A DNA stretch of 64,000 nucleotides from an uncultured Robinsoniella sp. (lineage in GTDB: Bacteria > Bacillota > Clostridia > Lachnospirales > Lachnospiraceae): positions 20,788-84,787 of the forward strand of contig UQCR01000015.1 of the NCBI GenBank assembly GCA_900539655.1, written 5' to 3'. Of this stretch, positions 10,296-19,260 are shown piece after piece (positions within the stretch are counted from its first letter, which is position 1; each line of letters starts with the position of its first letter). The translations under genes and the position numbers were made by a program. The notes under the pieces are model-generated. The model had not been told where the DNA came from. It worked only from the letters and a program-made list of their open reading frames with translations, and did not search any database.

Positions 10296-13200
10296 TTATT
10301 TAGCCACTACTTTTACAGACTGGCTATAGCTGCCATATATTTTTTTACCCTTATAGGTTTTATAAGCCTTTACTTTGTAGTAATATACTTTTCCTTTCTT
10401 TACCTTCTTATCCGTAAACTTTGCTGTCTTTGCGCTTACTTTTGCAGCCTGTTCCCATTTCTTTCCTGTCTTCTTCATTACTACGTATCCGGATGCTCCC
10501 GACACTTTCCCCCAGCTTACCACTACTTTATTTTTGAATGCTTTTCCCTTTACGGTTACCGTCTGGGGAACAACTTTTTTAGTGGCTGTTTTGTATTTAC
10601 TGTAGGTTGTTTTTCCGTTTACTTTCTTATAGGCTTTTACCTCAAACGTATATTTCCTGCCGGGAATACCTTTTTTATAAGTATAAGTAACTGTGCGGTT
10701 GTTCTTAATGGTCTTCTCTGTACTCCACTTTTTACCATCCTTTACCCGGATTACATAGCCGTCTGCATCCGCAACCTTTTTCCAGGATAACTTTATCTCT
10801 TTGGATTTCGAAGATACTGCTTTAACAGATACCCTGGCTTCTGCAACTTTTTTTGCTGCTTCTGCCGCCACCTTATTTGTATCCAGTTTTAAATTTTTAA
10901 TAGCATTTGTTAAAGCTGATACCTGGTCATTTACCTGTTGCTGTGTGGCTGCTCCATTATTTGCAACACTTACTGCTGCTGTAATTGCTTTCTGCAATGC
11001 CCCATAGGTTGCATCCGTATAATTTCCTACTTTAATGGATCTGGCTTCTGCTATTTTTGCATTTAATGCCGTCTTAGATACCACTACTACCGGCTTCTCT
11101 TTTAATCCGGCAATTGCGCTTTCCAGCTTGCTTAACTGTGCATTTACTTCTTCCTGCATCGCATCTGTTTTATCCGATACAGCCTGGGATTTTATGATTT
11201 CATTTTGCAGGGCATTGAAGGATTCATCGGTATAGTTCCCCTGTTTGATTCCTCTGGCTTCTGCTATTTTTGCATTTAACTTAGATTTGTCAACCTGTGG
11301 TGTTTCCGTAGGATCGGTATCGATAGTCAGATCTACCCATCCATTTCCAGATACGGTGATCATGGCTGTACCTTCTGCCGCATTATATGCTACAACCGGT
11401 TCCTGATACTGTCCTTCTAAACCGTCTGTTACATTTACCTCTGGTTCACTTTCCAGACCAACCAGCTCAAAGGTGGTATCCCTGAAGGTATCATCATCCG
11501 GATTTGGAATATACACATCTCTAATCCAGTCCTGAAGCTTTGTATTGTGGTCTGTATCCCACCGGTCTGTCACCGTGGTGCCGTATCCTTCCCAGATGCT
11601 GTCTTTATCCACACGATAATTGTTCAGTTTAATCTGAAGCTCACCATCCTGATCATCCAGGATCACAAAAGTATGCGGTGTCATTGTAATATCTACGGAT
11701 TTGTCACCTTCTAACGGAAGTTTTGCATTTTGCGTACCATCCACATTTACGTTACTGTTATATAAATACCAGGTGTCCTTTACAAGCTGTCCAAATGCCG
11801 TACCCGTATACTGTTCTGGATATTTTTCTTCAAAGTATGCTTGTTTCGCTTCTTTATTAGCTAGCTGCGGGCTGGACTGATTCAGAATATCAATCTCTCC
11901 GAATACTGCTTTCACTGTTTTTTCATCCACAGCCGCGGGAACTGCCGGAATTAATCCATAGCGTCCTGTTGTCTGGGTTGGAAGCGTGGCATCTTTCCAG
12001 TTTAAATCTTGCTGCATTAAGTTTCCTGCATTCTTTAACGCACTTAACTTACCGTAAAATGCTACCTTGGTATCTGCAAGCACTTCCTCTTTACCCGGTG
12101 CCGGATTCTTGATCGCATAGCGCATGAATTCAGCAACTACGTTTTCAAAGCAAGGAGAATTCTGATTATAAGAACCATATACATACGCCGGATGCTCAAA
12201 ATTATAGACACATCCTCCATTTGTATATATGCTCATCATTTCAATGCCAAGCAGTGCTTCGGGTTCGGTTGCAACAGGCCTTGCCTCTTCTCCTCCCTCA
12301 TTATAGGTATATCTGCCATCAAATAACTTCCCGAATCCCTTTTCGTACCATTTCCAGGTGTCAGCCAGACCACCCCACTGTGCACACATTCCGGTCAGCC
12401 AGAGGCCCTGCATATAACTGGCTGTACCCGCATTTGAATTCGTATTAGCCGGCGTATTCTTCCAGGTAAATATAAAGTTATCACCATAAAGTTTTAATGC
12501 TTCATTAAACTTCACATTCGCTACTACATTTTCAATAACGCCTTCCTGGTGCTCACTCCATACAAAATATCCGCCGTTTTCAGCTGCAACTCTAAGATAA
12601 TCGGCACCCATGGTTGCAACTTTATTGTAATCGGTCCAGTAATTCTCCGTAGACATGATTCCTTTTAGCACACTGTGCTGTTTGAACATCTGGTCTATCC
12701 ACTCTGCATCCAGATTGGCTGTGCCTGTCCAGTAATTCTGCTGTCCAGCCGTAGCTACTACCATCATTACCGGAATATTATTCTCCTGGGCAACAGCCAA
12801 CTGCTGCTCATAAAAAGCCTTAGCCGTGTGAGAATCATTCTCATTTAATCCGATTTTGCCGCCCAGATGAATTTCAATAACTGCATTTTCTTTCAGATCC
12901 TCCGGAACCTGTTTCCAGCGGGATACCAGGTCATCGCCCCAGTCCAGGGTGCTGCCTGATTCACTGTAAGACTTTCCATACAGAGGCATGATCAGCAATG
13001 GATTTTCATTATTTACTTCTATTCTTTTCTCTACTTCCGGCCTGGTTCCTGTTAATTTATACATAGCATCCGCATAGTTTGCCGAAGTATATCCAATATC
13101 CCAGTGGGATTGGCCTTCTGCCAGAGCTGCATACCAGATATGAAATGTTCCGTTTCCTTTTGAACTGCCTGGCTCATACCAGAAAGTAGACCGGTATATC

Positions 13201-15515
13201 TGTCCTGCATCCCAGGTACCTGGTGCCCCTACCGTAATTAATGCTTTTTCTGAAACCGGCTCCCAATGAATACCGTCTTTGGATTTGGAGAACCGAAGGG
13301 AAGAATTGTCCGGTCCGCTTCCAGCCGGGAATGCCTGCTGCAATGCCCAGTACTCCTGGAATTCCTCTACCCATTGAATGTCCTGGTGCCATGGATACAT
13401 CTGCAGTCCGTCTTCATTTACTCCAAGGAAATTTTCCACATACGTTTTATCTGACCAGTTGCTGATACCGTCTATTGAGGTACGATACCATACCTTGTTA
13501 TTCTGTTTGTTTTCATATCCTACGTCTCCGGCATCATTTGCCCACATCTTATAGATTTTTTCTGTTTCGTCATATACAACAGTGGGAGAAAGGTCTGAAT
13601 ATCTTTGTCCTTCTGTGGCAATGGCGCAGCCGTGAGCCGTTGGTCCTGTCTTTAAAACACCATTTTCATCTTCCACACCCCAGTTAATGCCGTCATAAGA
13701 AATACGGTACCTGATTTCTGAGCGATGTGTTTTTCCATTCACAGCCTCATCCTGTGCCCATTCCCAGTACATAATTAACCGGTCATTAACGGGATCATAT
13801 ACGATATCGGTGTCACAGTTATGTTCATTTTGGTTTTCTATCTCGCTGTCATATCTGGGCTGTACCGGATTCTGAGCAGGGAACTCCCAATTAACACCAT
13901 CGTTAGATGCTGCAATACAAGGATTTTCAAAATAGGAACTTCCCGGTTTATTCGGTGTATATGCCATCCAGTATTTATAGCCGTTCCATGGTTCATCAAA
14001 TACCGTAACGTCCGGATGGGTTACCTGATCATTAGTACCCGGGCCCTGAAGTTTCAGAGGGCTTACGGCATTTGGAAAAATCTTGCTGTCATCCGGTTTT
14101 TCCGGTTCTATCTCATCTCCAAATACATAAGCATTTACTTTCAATTCTACAATGTGGTTTGTTACACCCGGTGTACCATTGACACCATATGTATAGACTC
14201 TGACATATCTTGCTTTTGTATTTTCCGGTACCGCAAATGTCTTTCCGCTGTCCGTTTCTGCATAGAGCGTATCACTTCCGGTTCCCAGATTATGTATTTC
14301 CCCAGTAGTGTCCGAGTTATAAATTACTGTGGCATTTTCAAAGTTCTCATCTTCCGATACCACAACTGCAGTTGCTGCATAGGTTCTGCCATCTTTCCAG
14401 TATCTCCACATCTGAATATCAGACAATAGATAGCTTCCTTTTAAATCCAGCTGCATATAAAGGGACTGTCTCACTGCACCGCTGTTTGCCTGATCTCCAA
14501 AATCAAAGTAATTGGAGCTGTCAATGATACCGTCAACAGCCTTTGTGCTGTTAACGTTTGAATCAGGATTAACAGGCGCTGCAGAATTATCTGCCGTCTT
14601 CCTTGCCACTATCGTTTTGTTAAGGGCAACATTCTCCGGTTCCGGTAATGTCTGGTAAAATTTTGCGTCTGCCCAGTTTGCATGGTCTGACCATGTCTCT
14701 GTCACTTTATCTGCATACAGCGTTAACGTCTTTGCAGTATCCGGAATATCTACAGAGATCTTTACCGCATTGGACAGCGGATCCAGTACCCCTGTCTCGG
14801 ATACTACCTTGTCATCTATTAACACCTTGAATTTAACATCGCAGACTTCAGCTGAAATGTTCCCTCTCTGACTGTAGTCTACACCCACATAAGTTTCGAA
14901 CTTTGTATATCCCTTATCTTTCAGGTCATACACAATAGTTGAATCTGTCTGTGTTCCGATTCCCTTGTCAAACTCCGTAACCGTTCCGTCCACTTTTAAT
15001 GTTATTTTTCCGCCCTCAAAGGACTTGTCCTTCTGGGTTGGCTTTTCGCTGTCTACACTGTGATTTTCAGACTTCCATTGCAAGTCTGATAAATAGGCAA
15101 TCCGATATGCAGCATCCTGCTGATCTTCGGCAATTTCAGCAACTTTTGCCCTTCCGGCTGCTTCCTCTGCATTTTTTGCTTCTTCCGTCTGCAACTCTTT
15201 CCTCTGCGTTTCTTCAGATGCGTCTTCTTCCGTCAATACTTCATCTGGCTGCGTGATTTCTGATTGCAATTCTTCCGTCTGCACATCTGGCTGCATACCT
15301 TCTGTCTGTATTACTTCTGTCTGTACCGGTTCCTTCTCTTTGACCCCATTCGCTTCCGTCACAACCTCTGATGCCTCAACTCCGGTGGAATATTCTGCCT
15401 GTCCTTCCACAGAGCTGCTCCCAGTGCCGGTTTCTGCCATTGCACTCAGTGGTGTTGCCAGACACATACAGGATGCAGTTAAAAGTGCAACTAGTTTTTT
15501 TGTCCTGAACTTCAT
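10296..15515 (-). CDS. Secreted multimodular glycosidase with NPCBM, beta-propeller and GH98 modules
   Basis: This 1739-aa protein is a shorter paralogue of the next gene downstream. Visible layout: signal peptide 1-28; Glu/Thr/Gln-rich linker 29-135 with repeated QTE motifs; NPCBM/CBM51-like domain 136-287; F5/8-like domain 290-464; beta-propeller hydrolase-like module 478-830 (THPDVTVFD at 499-507); GH98 catalytic domain 832-1140; GH98 C-terminal domain to about 1400; two FIVAR-type three-helix repeats 1408-1543; and two FN3-like domains 1560-1739. Candidate catalytic acids E957, D1052 and E1107 are spaced 95 and 55 residues apart, close to the 93/50 spacing I recall for pneumococcal GH98. 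The first paralogue has no FIVAR or FN3, so the tails were swapped while the catalytic core was kept. Ribosome site is AAGGAGGAGG. The two genes lie 271 bp apart, with no clear terminator between them. Confidence 0.88.
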   Translation of the reverse strand: MKFRTKKLVALLTASCMCLATPLSAMAETGTGSSSVEGQAEYSTGVEASEVVTEANGVKEKEPVQTEVIQTEGMQPDVQTEELQSEITQPDEVLTEEDASEETQRKELQTEEAKNAEEAAGRAKVAEIAEDQQDAAYRIAYLSDLQWKSENHSVDSEKPTQKDKSFEGGKITLKVDGTVTEFDKGIGTQTDSTIVYDLKDKGYTKFETYVGVDYSQRGNISAEVCDVKFKVLIDDKVVSETGVLDPLSNAVKISVDIPDTAKTLTLYADKVTETWSDHANWADAKFYQTLPEPENVALNKTIVARKTADNSAAPVNPDSNVNSTKAVDGIIDSSNYFDFGDQANSGAVRQSLYMQLDLKGSYLLSDIQMWRYWKDGRTYAATAVVVSEDENFENATVIYNSDTTGEIHNLGTGSDTLYAETDSGKTFAVPENTKARYVRVYTYGVNGTPGVTNHIVELKVNAYVFGDEIEPEKPDDSKIFPNAVSPLKLQGPGTNDQVTHPDVTVFDEPWNGYKYWMAYTPNKPGSSYFENPCIAASNDGVNWEFPAQNPVQPRYDSEIENQNEHNCDTDIVYDPVNDRLIMYWEWAQDEAVNGKTHRSEIRYRISYDGINWGVEDENGVLKTGPTAHGCAIATEGQRYSDLSPTVVYDETEKIYKMWANDAGDVGYENKQNNKVWYRTSIDGISNWSDKTYVENFLGVNEDGLQMYPWHQDIQWVEEFQEYWALQQAFPAGSGPDNSSLRFSKSKDGIHWEPVSEKALITVGAPGTWDAGQIYRSTFWYEPGSSKGNGTFHIWYAALAEGQSHWDIGYTSANYADAMYKLTGTRPEVEKRIEVNNENPLLIMPLYGKSYSESGSTLDWGDDLVSRWKQVPEDLKENAVIEIHLGGKIGLNENDSHTAKAFYEQQLAVAQENNIPVMMVVATAGQQNYWTGTANLDAEWIDQMFKQHSVLKGIMSTENYWTDYNKVATMGADYLRVAAENGGYFVWSEHQEGVIENVVANVKFNEALKLYGDNFIFTWKNTPANTNSNAGTASYMQGLWLTGMCAQWGGLADTWKWYEKGFGKLFDGRYTYNEGGEEARPVATEPEALLGIEMMSIYTNGGCVYNFEHPAYVYGSYNQNSPCFENVVAEFMRYAIKNPAPGKEEVLADTKVAFYGKLSALKNAGNLMQQDLNWKDATLPTQTTGRYGLIPAVPAAVDEKTVKAVFGEIDILNQSSPQLANKEAKQAYFEEKYPEQYTGTAFGQLVKDTWYLYNSNVNVDGTQNAKLPLEGDKSVDITMTPHTFVILDDQDGELQIKLNNYRVDKDSIWEGYGTTVTDRWDTDHNTKLQDWIRDVYIPNPDDDTFRDTTFELVGLESEPEVNVTDGLEGQYQEPVVAYNAAEGTAMITVSGNGWVDLTIDTDPTETPQVDKSKLNAKIAEARGIKQGNYTDESFNALQNEIIKSQAVSDKTDAMQEEVNAQLSKLESAIAGLKEKPVVVVSKTALNAKIAEARSIKVGNYTDATYGALQKAITAAVSVANNGAATQQQVNDQVSALTNAIKNLKLDTNKVAAEAAKKVAEARVSVKAVSSKSKEIKLSWKKVADADGYVIRVKDGKKWSTEKTIKNNRTVTYTYKKGIPGRKYTFEVKAYKKVNGKTTYSKYKTATKKVVPQTVTVKGKAFKNKVVVSWGKVSGASGYVVMKKTGKKWEQAAKVSAKTAKFTDKKVKKGKVYYYKVKAYKTYKGKKIYGSYSQSVKVVAK

Positions 15516-15546
15516 ATAAATCCTCCTCCTTATAACTCTTTCATTT

Positions 15547-15575
15547 ATTATAAATTGAGCAGGTTTTTAAATGAA
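15547..15575 (-). promoter_or_regulatory. Candidate promoter of the 1739-aa GH98 gene
   Basis: On the minus strand a perfect -10 box TATAAT (15547-15552) has TTCATT (15570-15575) 17 bp upstream as a weak -35. It lies about 30 bp before the start codon, leaving a short leader with the strong ribosome site. Confidence 0.45.
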
Positions 15576-15708
15576 TGCGATTATCTATCCCCTTTCATCA
15601 CTTTTTTGACCATACAAACTGCAAGATTTCATAAAATTACCAATTTTTTACTATTTCTATCGAATTTTTGTCTGAATCCCTTTGTTTATACGATTTTTTA
15701 ATTTTTCT

Positions 15709-15736
15709 TTGCATTTCACATATTCGCGGATATAAT
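15709..15736 (+). promoter_or_regulatory. Candidate promoter of the metallophosphoesterase/two-component genes
   Basis: TTGCAT (15709-15714), a 16-bp spacer and a perfect TATAAT (15731-15736) lie about 80 bp before the start of the phosphoesterase gene. It is divergent from the GH98 promoter. Confidence 0.55.
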
Positions 15737-15814
15737 ATAGAAATAAGAAAAGAATTCACATACCTGTAACATGGACTTTCTATAATGATGGCTGATCCAT
15801 AAGAAAGGAACTAT

Positions 15815-16657
15815 GTGAATATGAAATTTATAAGAAAAATTCTGATTTTTGTACTATGCCTATTCTTAACTGCCGCACTGCTTGCAGGATATGCCTTTAA
15901 GATAGAACCCGCTATGCTGTTCACTCATTATTATGACCTGAATGCACCTGATCGGAAAATCACCCAGGTAATCCGTGTGGTTCAGTTATCTGACATCCAG
16001 GTAAATGCTTATTACACCGAACATAATCTGGCTAAGCTGGTAGACAAGGTTAATGACCTCTCACCGGATGTCATCGTCTTTACCGGCGACTTATTCGACA
16101 ACTTTTCAAAATATAAGGCAGTGGAATCTGTCACTCAGGCACTGTCCTCCCTGCATGCAGACTATGGCAAATATGCCGTCTGGGGAAATCGCGACTATGG
16201 CGGTGGTGCTTCCCGGGTCTACGCAGATATGATGTCCGAATCCGGATTTACCCTTCTTAATAATGAAGGGGTCAATATTACTACCACAAAAGGGCAGAAA
16301 CTATTCATCGGAGGTCTGGATGATGCCCTGCTTGGCTTTCCTGACATTTCTGCTACATTGCGTTATATGGAAAATGATGCGGACTATCGGATCATCCTGC
16401 TACATGAACCGGACATTGCTGATCGCTTCGATACGGATTCTGCCAATCTGTTACTGGCAGGCCACAGTCACGGCGGCCAGGTCAGGCTCCCATTTATAAA
16501 AAGTCCTGTCACGGCACTTGCCGAAAAATACACCTCCGGATTTTATGATCTCAGTGAAAGCATGAAGCTTTATGTAAATACCGGCATCGGGACTTCACAT
16601 ATACCGGTAAGGTTTATGGTACCTCCCGAAATCGCCGTATTTAATATTGGAATATAA
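15815..16657 (+). CDS. Membrane-anchored calcineurin-like metallophosphoesterase (YkuE-like)
   Basis: This 280-aa protein has an N-terminal membrane helix (about 8-26) and a calcineurin-like phosphoesterase fold facing outward. Family motifs are present but altered: SDIQ (59-62) where D-x-H is usual, GDLFDN (91-96), GNRD where GNH(D/E) is usual, LLHEPD, and the intact AGHSHGG near the C-terminus. The substitutions of the first metal-ligand His and the catalytic His may change activity. YkuE-like proteins are poorly characterised, so a substrate is not claimed. Two starts are possible: GTG at 15815 lies 5 nt after AAGAAAGGA, and ATG at 15821 lies 11 nt after it. The two-component genes follow 35 bp downstream, probably in one operon. 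Confidence 0.82.
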   Translation: MNMKFIRKILIFVLCLFLTAALLAGYAFKIEPAMLFTHYYDLNAPDRKITQVIRVVQLSDIQVNAYYTEHNLAKLVDKVNDLSPDVIVFTGDLFDNFSKYKAVESVTQALSSLHADYGKYAVWGNRDYGGGASRVYADMMSESGFTLLNNEGVNITTTKGQKLFIGGLDDALLGFPDISATLRYMENDADYRIILLHEPDIADRFDTDSANLLLAGHSHGGQVRLPFIKSPVTALAEKYTSGFYDLSESMKLYVNTGIGTSHIPVRFMVPPEIAVFNIGI

Positions 16658-16692
16658 AATTTATCTAACTATATAATTGAAAGGCAGCCACA

Positions 16693-17343
16693 ATGAAAAT
16701 ACTAATTGCTGAAGACGAAAAAGATATGCAGAAAATTATAAAGCTCTATCTAACCGGTGCGGGCCACGAAGTTACTGCCGTTTCCGATGGACAGGCTGCT
16801 TTTGATCTGCTGTGTGCAGAGAAATTTGACCTGTTAATCTCAGACTGGATGATGCCTGTTATGGATGGGCTGGCCCTTTGTAAATCTATCCGGGAATACA
16901 ATATGCCCATCCGGATTATTATGCTCACAGCAAAAGGGGATATTACCGATGAAATCGCCGGGCTGACATACGGAGCAGACGACTATATCCGCAAACCTTT
17001 TGAACCCAGGATCCTGCTTCTTCGGATTGAAAAACTTTTTAGTCTTGGGAAACTGCTTACCTGCGGGAGCCTTACGCTAAATCCTGATACCAATTTAGTG
17101 AAGATTCGGCAGGAAGAAATAAAACTTACCAAAAAAGAATACGATCTCCTCTATACCCTTTTCCTGAATCAGGGCATGATTTTATCCAGAGAGCAGCTGC
17201 TCTCTAACGTGTGGGGCATTGATTATTATGGGGATGAACGCACTCTGGATACTCATATCCGGAGGCTGCGCCATAAAATAGGAGAAGCATATATCACGAC
17301 CCACATCGGGATCGGATACATGCTGGAGAACCCAGATGAGTAA
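16693..17343 (+). CDS. OmpR/PhoB-family response regulator
   Basis: A 216-aa DNA-binding response regulator. The receiver domain covers about 1-115 with acidic pocket E7/D8, phospho-acceptor D51 in LLISDWMMP, and conserved K101 in IRKPFEP. The C-terminal winged-helix domain (about 122-214) has the typical RTLDTHIRRLRHKIG recognition helix. The stop codon overlaps the start of the histidine kinase by 8 nt, so the pair is translationally coupled. Targets are unknown. The co-transcribed phosphoesterase upstream and the divergent GH98 gene are candidates by position only. Confidence 0.93.
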   Translation: MKILIAEDEKDMQKIIKLYLTGAGHEVTAVSDGQAAFDLLCAEKFDLLISDWMMPVMDGLALCKSIREYNMPIRIIMLTAKGDITDEIAGLTYGADDYIRKPFEPRILLLRIEKLFSLGKLLTCGSLTLNPDTNLVKIRQEEIKLTKKEYDLLYTLFLNQGMILSREQLLSNVWGIDYYGDERTLDTHIRRLRHKIGEAYITTHIGIGYMLENPDE

Positions 17344-18697
17344 ACTGGCGAAAAAATTTTTACTGAGTATTTCAGCGGTTCTGGTTGTCGTGGTATTCAT
17401 ATCCGTCGTGGTAAATTCTCAGTTTATAGGAAGATACTATATATATGAAAGAAAAGCAGAGATAAATGAAATCTGTGATACCCTTATGAAAAGTGCAGAT
17501 GCTTTGGATGGGGCAATTGCCGCAATGGAAGAATCCAGAGATGTGGTGATTGCCAGAGTAGATAATACCTCTGATATCGATGTATTAAATGAACGGCTGC
17601 GCAGTGCCTTTCTTGATAAAGGCCTGGGACTGGACCGTTACTGGCTTTGGGATCAGGATTACCTGAATACAATGGCTAATGGGAGGCAGCTGCGGATCTA
17701 CAATCAGGCGAAGCTGCATTACAGCATACTGGTAGAATATCTGAATTTAAATGAAACATTTGTAGGCGTTGCGATTATCATCCCCAATATCACCGAGATC
17801 GTATCCCTGATCAATGGTATCACCCTTTGCATATTTCTGGCGGCTGTCATCATTATGATGATTCTCATTTATTTTCTGGTAAAAAAAATTACTACACCCC
17901 TATCGGGTATCACCGCACTTACAAAAGACATTTCCAACCAGAAATTCAGCCAGATTGAGATCCGTACCAATGACGAGCTGGAAGACCTTGCATGCAGCAT
18001 CAATGATATGAGCCTGAAATTAAAGGAGTCCCAGGAAGCGCTGATTGAAAAGAACCGCCAGATGGAAGCGCTTCTTGGAAATGTGTCCCATGACCTGAAG
18101 ACACCGGTTGCACTGATTAAAGCTTATACCTGCGGTATGAAAGACGGCATTGACGATGGTACCTTCCTGGATACTGTTATTCGCCAGAATGAAAAAATGG
18201 AACGGCTTATTGAAGGGCTTCTTGATTTGTCCCGCATCCGGCAAAAAGAATATCCCAAAGAACCAGTGGCGGTCAGCATTATCCTTATGGAAATGGCCAG
18301 AGAATATCAGCTGGATCTGGAGAACAAGCAGCTCACCCTTCAGGCGGATATCCTGCCTGATGCCGTCATAAATGCAAGCCCTGAAGGAATCACAGCCATA
18401 TTATCAAACCTCATATCGAATGCAGTTAAATATACCTTCGACAGGCATATAAAAATACGGCTGTATGAGGAATGCAGCAGATATGTATTTGAGATCACAA
18501 ACGGAGTGGCCCCCAATCACAATATTCTTCTGGAAAGAATCTGGGATCCCTTCTATGTAGCTGAAAAATCCCGAAACAAGGAGCTATCCGGCACAGGACT
18601 GGGCCTGTCTATCGTCAGTGCAGCCGCACAAAAACAAGGCTTTGCATACAACTGCCAGATTCAGGATGGAGAAATTACTTTTACGATACGTTTTTAG
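17336..18697 (+). CDS. Membrane sensor histidine kinase
   Basis: A 453-aa kinase partnered with the preceding regulator. It has a first membrane helix at about 9-27, an extracytoplasmic sensor loop of about 130 residues, a second helix at 160-182, a HAMP domain to about 235, a HisKA domain with phospho-acceptor H252 in NVSHDLKTP, and an HATPase domain with the N box NLISNAVKYT and the G box GTGLGLSIV. The sensor loop has no motif I recognise, so the signal is unknown. It starts inside the end of the regulator gene. After the stop only a very short hairpin-like AAAGTGAGCACTTTTT is seen, which is a poor terminator. Confidence 0.93.
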   Translation: MSKLAKKFLLSISAVLVVVVFISVVVNSQFIGRYYIYERKAEINEICDTLMKSADALDGAIAAMEESRDVVIARVDNTSDIDVLNERLRSAFLDKGLGLDRYWLWDQDYLNTMANGRQLRIYNQAKLHYSILVEYLNLNETFVGVAIIIPNITEIVSLINGITLCIFLAAVIIMMILIYFLVKKITTPLSGITALTKDISNQKFSQIEIRTNDELEDLACSINDMSLKLKESQEALIEKNRQMEALLGNVSHDLKTPVALIKAYTCGMKDGIDDGTFLDTVIRQNEKMERLIEGLLDLSRIRQKEYPKEPVAVSIILMEMAREYQLDLENKQLTLQADILPDAVINASPEGITAILSNLISNAVKYTFDRHIKIRLYEECSRYVFEITNGVAPNHNILLERIWDPFYVAEKSRNKELSGTGLGLSIVSAAAQKQGFAYNCQIQDGEITFTIRF

Positions 18698-18725
18698 CCT
18701 ATTCCCAAAGTGAGCACTTTTTATT

Positions 18726-18754
18726 AAGACACCCTCAACCATATCTGCTATAAT
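18726..18754 (+). promoter_or_regulatory. Candidate promoter of the araC-like/clpP pair
   Basis: AAGACA (18726-18731), a 17-bp spacer and a perfect TATAAT (18749-18754) lie 36 bp before the AraC-family start codon. Confidence 0.5.
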
Positions 18755-18789
18755 GATAAATCATAGCCAACACGAAGGGGGGCACTACT

Positions 18790-19260
18790 ATGAGTGAGAA
18801 AAACGATGTCGTTATAGAAGTTGTATCCTATATTGAATCCCATCTACAGGATAAAATCCGTCTGGACGATATTGCACAGAAAATGAATTATTCAAAATAC
18901 TACCTGAACCGCATATTTTCCAGTGTGGTAGGCTGCACGATGCATAAATATATTCAGAGACGCAGACTGACTGAGGCTGCCAGGCTTCTGGCTGAAACCG
19001 ACATTCCCATTGCCGAGATATCCAGTAAAGCTTGCTATGAATCCCAGCAGGCCTTTACACTGGCATTTCGCCAATTATATCAATGTACGCCCCAGACCTG
19101 CCGCAGTCTTCACTTTTTTACCCCCAGACAGGAGCCATTTGTACTCATACAAGAATTTTGTCCGGCACTTCAAGTATTTGCTAATATTTCGTCTCAGGGA
19201 TGCCACACCATCACAAATTATTGTATGCAACTGGCACAGGTAAGGGGGATTGCAGCATGA
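18790..19260 (+). CDS. Short AraC-family transcriptional regulator coupled to clpP
   Basis: A 156-aa protein with the double helix-turn-helix of AraC/XylS regulators at about 8-107: an IRLDDIAQKMNYSKYYLNRIF segment followed by PIAEISSKACYESQQAFTLAFRQ. It has no N-terminal sensing domain; instead a tail of about 50 residues follows the DNA-binding domain and resembles no family I know. The start follows GAAGGGGGGC. Its stop TGA overlaps the ATG of the downstream ClpP gene (ATGA), so the two are translationally coupled. It may respond through the tail or simply act as a constitutive regulator. Confidence 0.85.
   Translation: MSEKNDVVIEVVSYIESHLQDKIRLDDIAQKMNYSKYYLNRIFSSVVGCTMHKYIQRRRLTEAARLLAETDIPIAEISSKACYESQQAFTLAFRQLYQCTPQTCRSLHFFTPRQEPFVLIQEFCPALQVFANISSQGCHTITNYCMQLAQVRGIAA

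Noticed and set aside
13821..14429. A 202-codon plus-strand frame in the second GH98 gene
   Set aside because: Antisense shadow of the F5/8 and propeller modules; no start signals.
19200..19256. Longer ClpP starting at 19200
   Set aside because: The extra residues (MPHHHKLLY...) are inside the AraC gene and unlike ClpP; the ATG at 19257 has its own site and matches the family.
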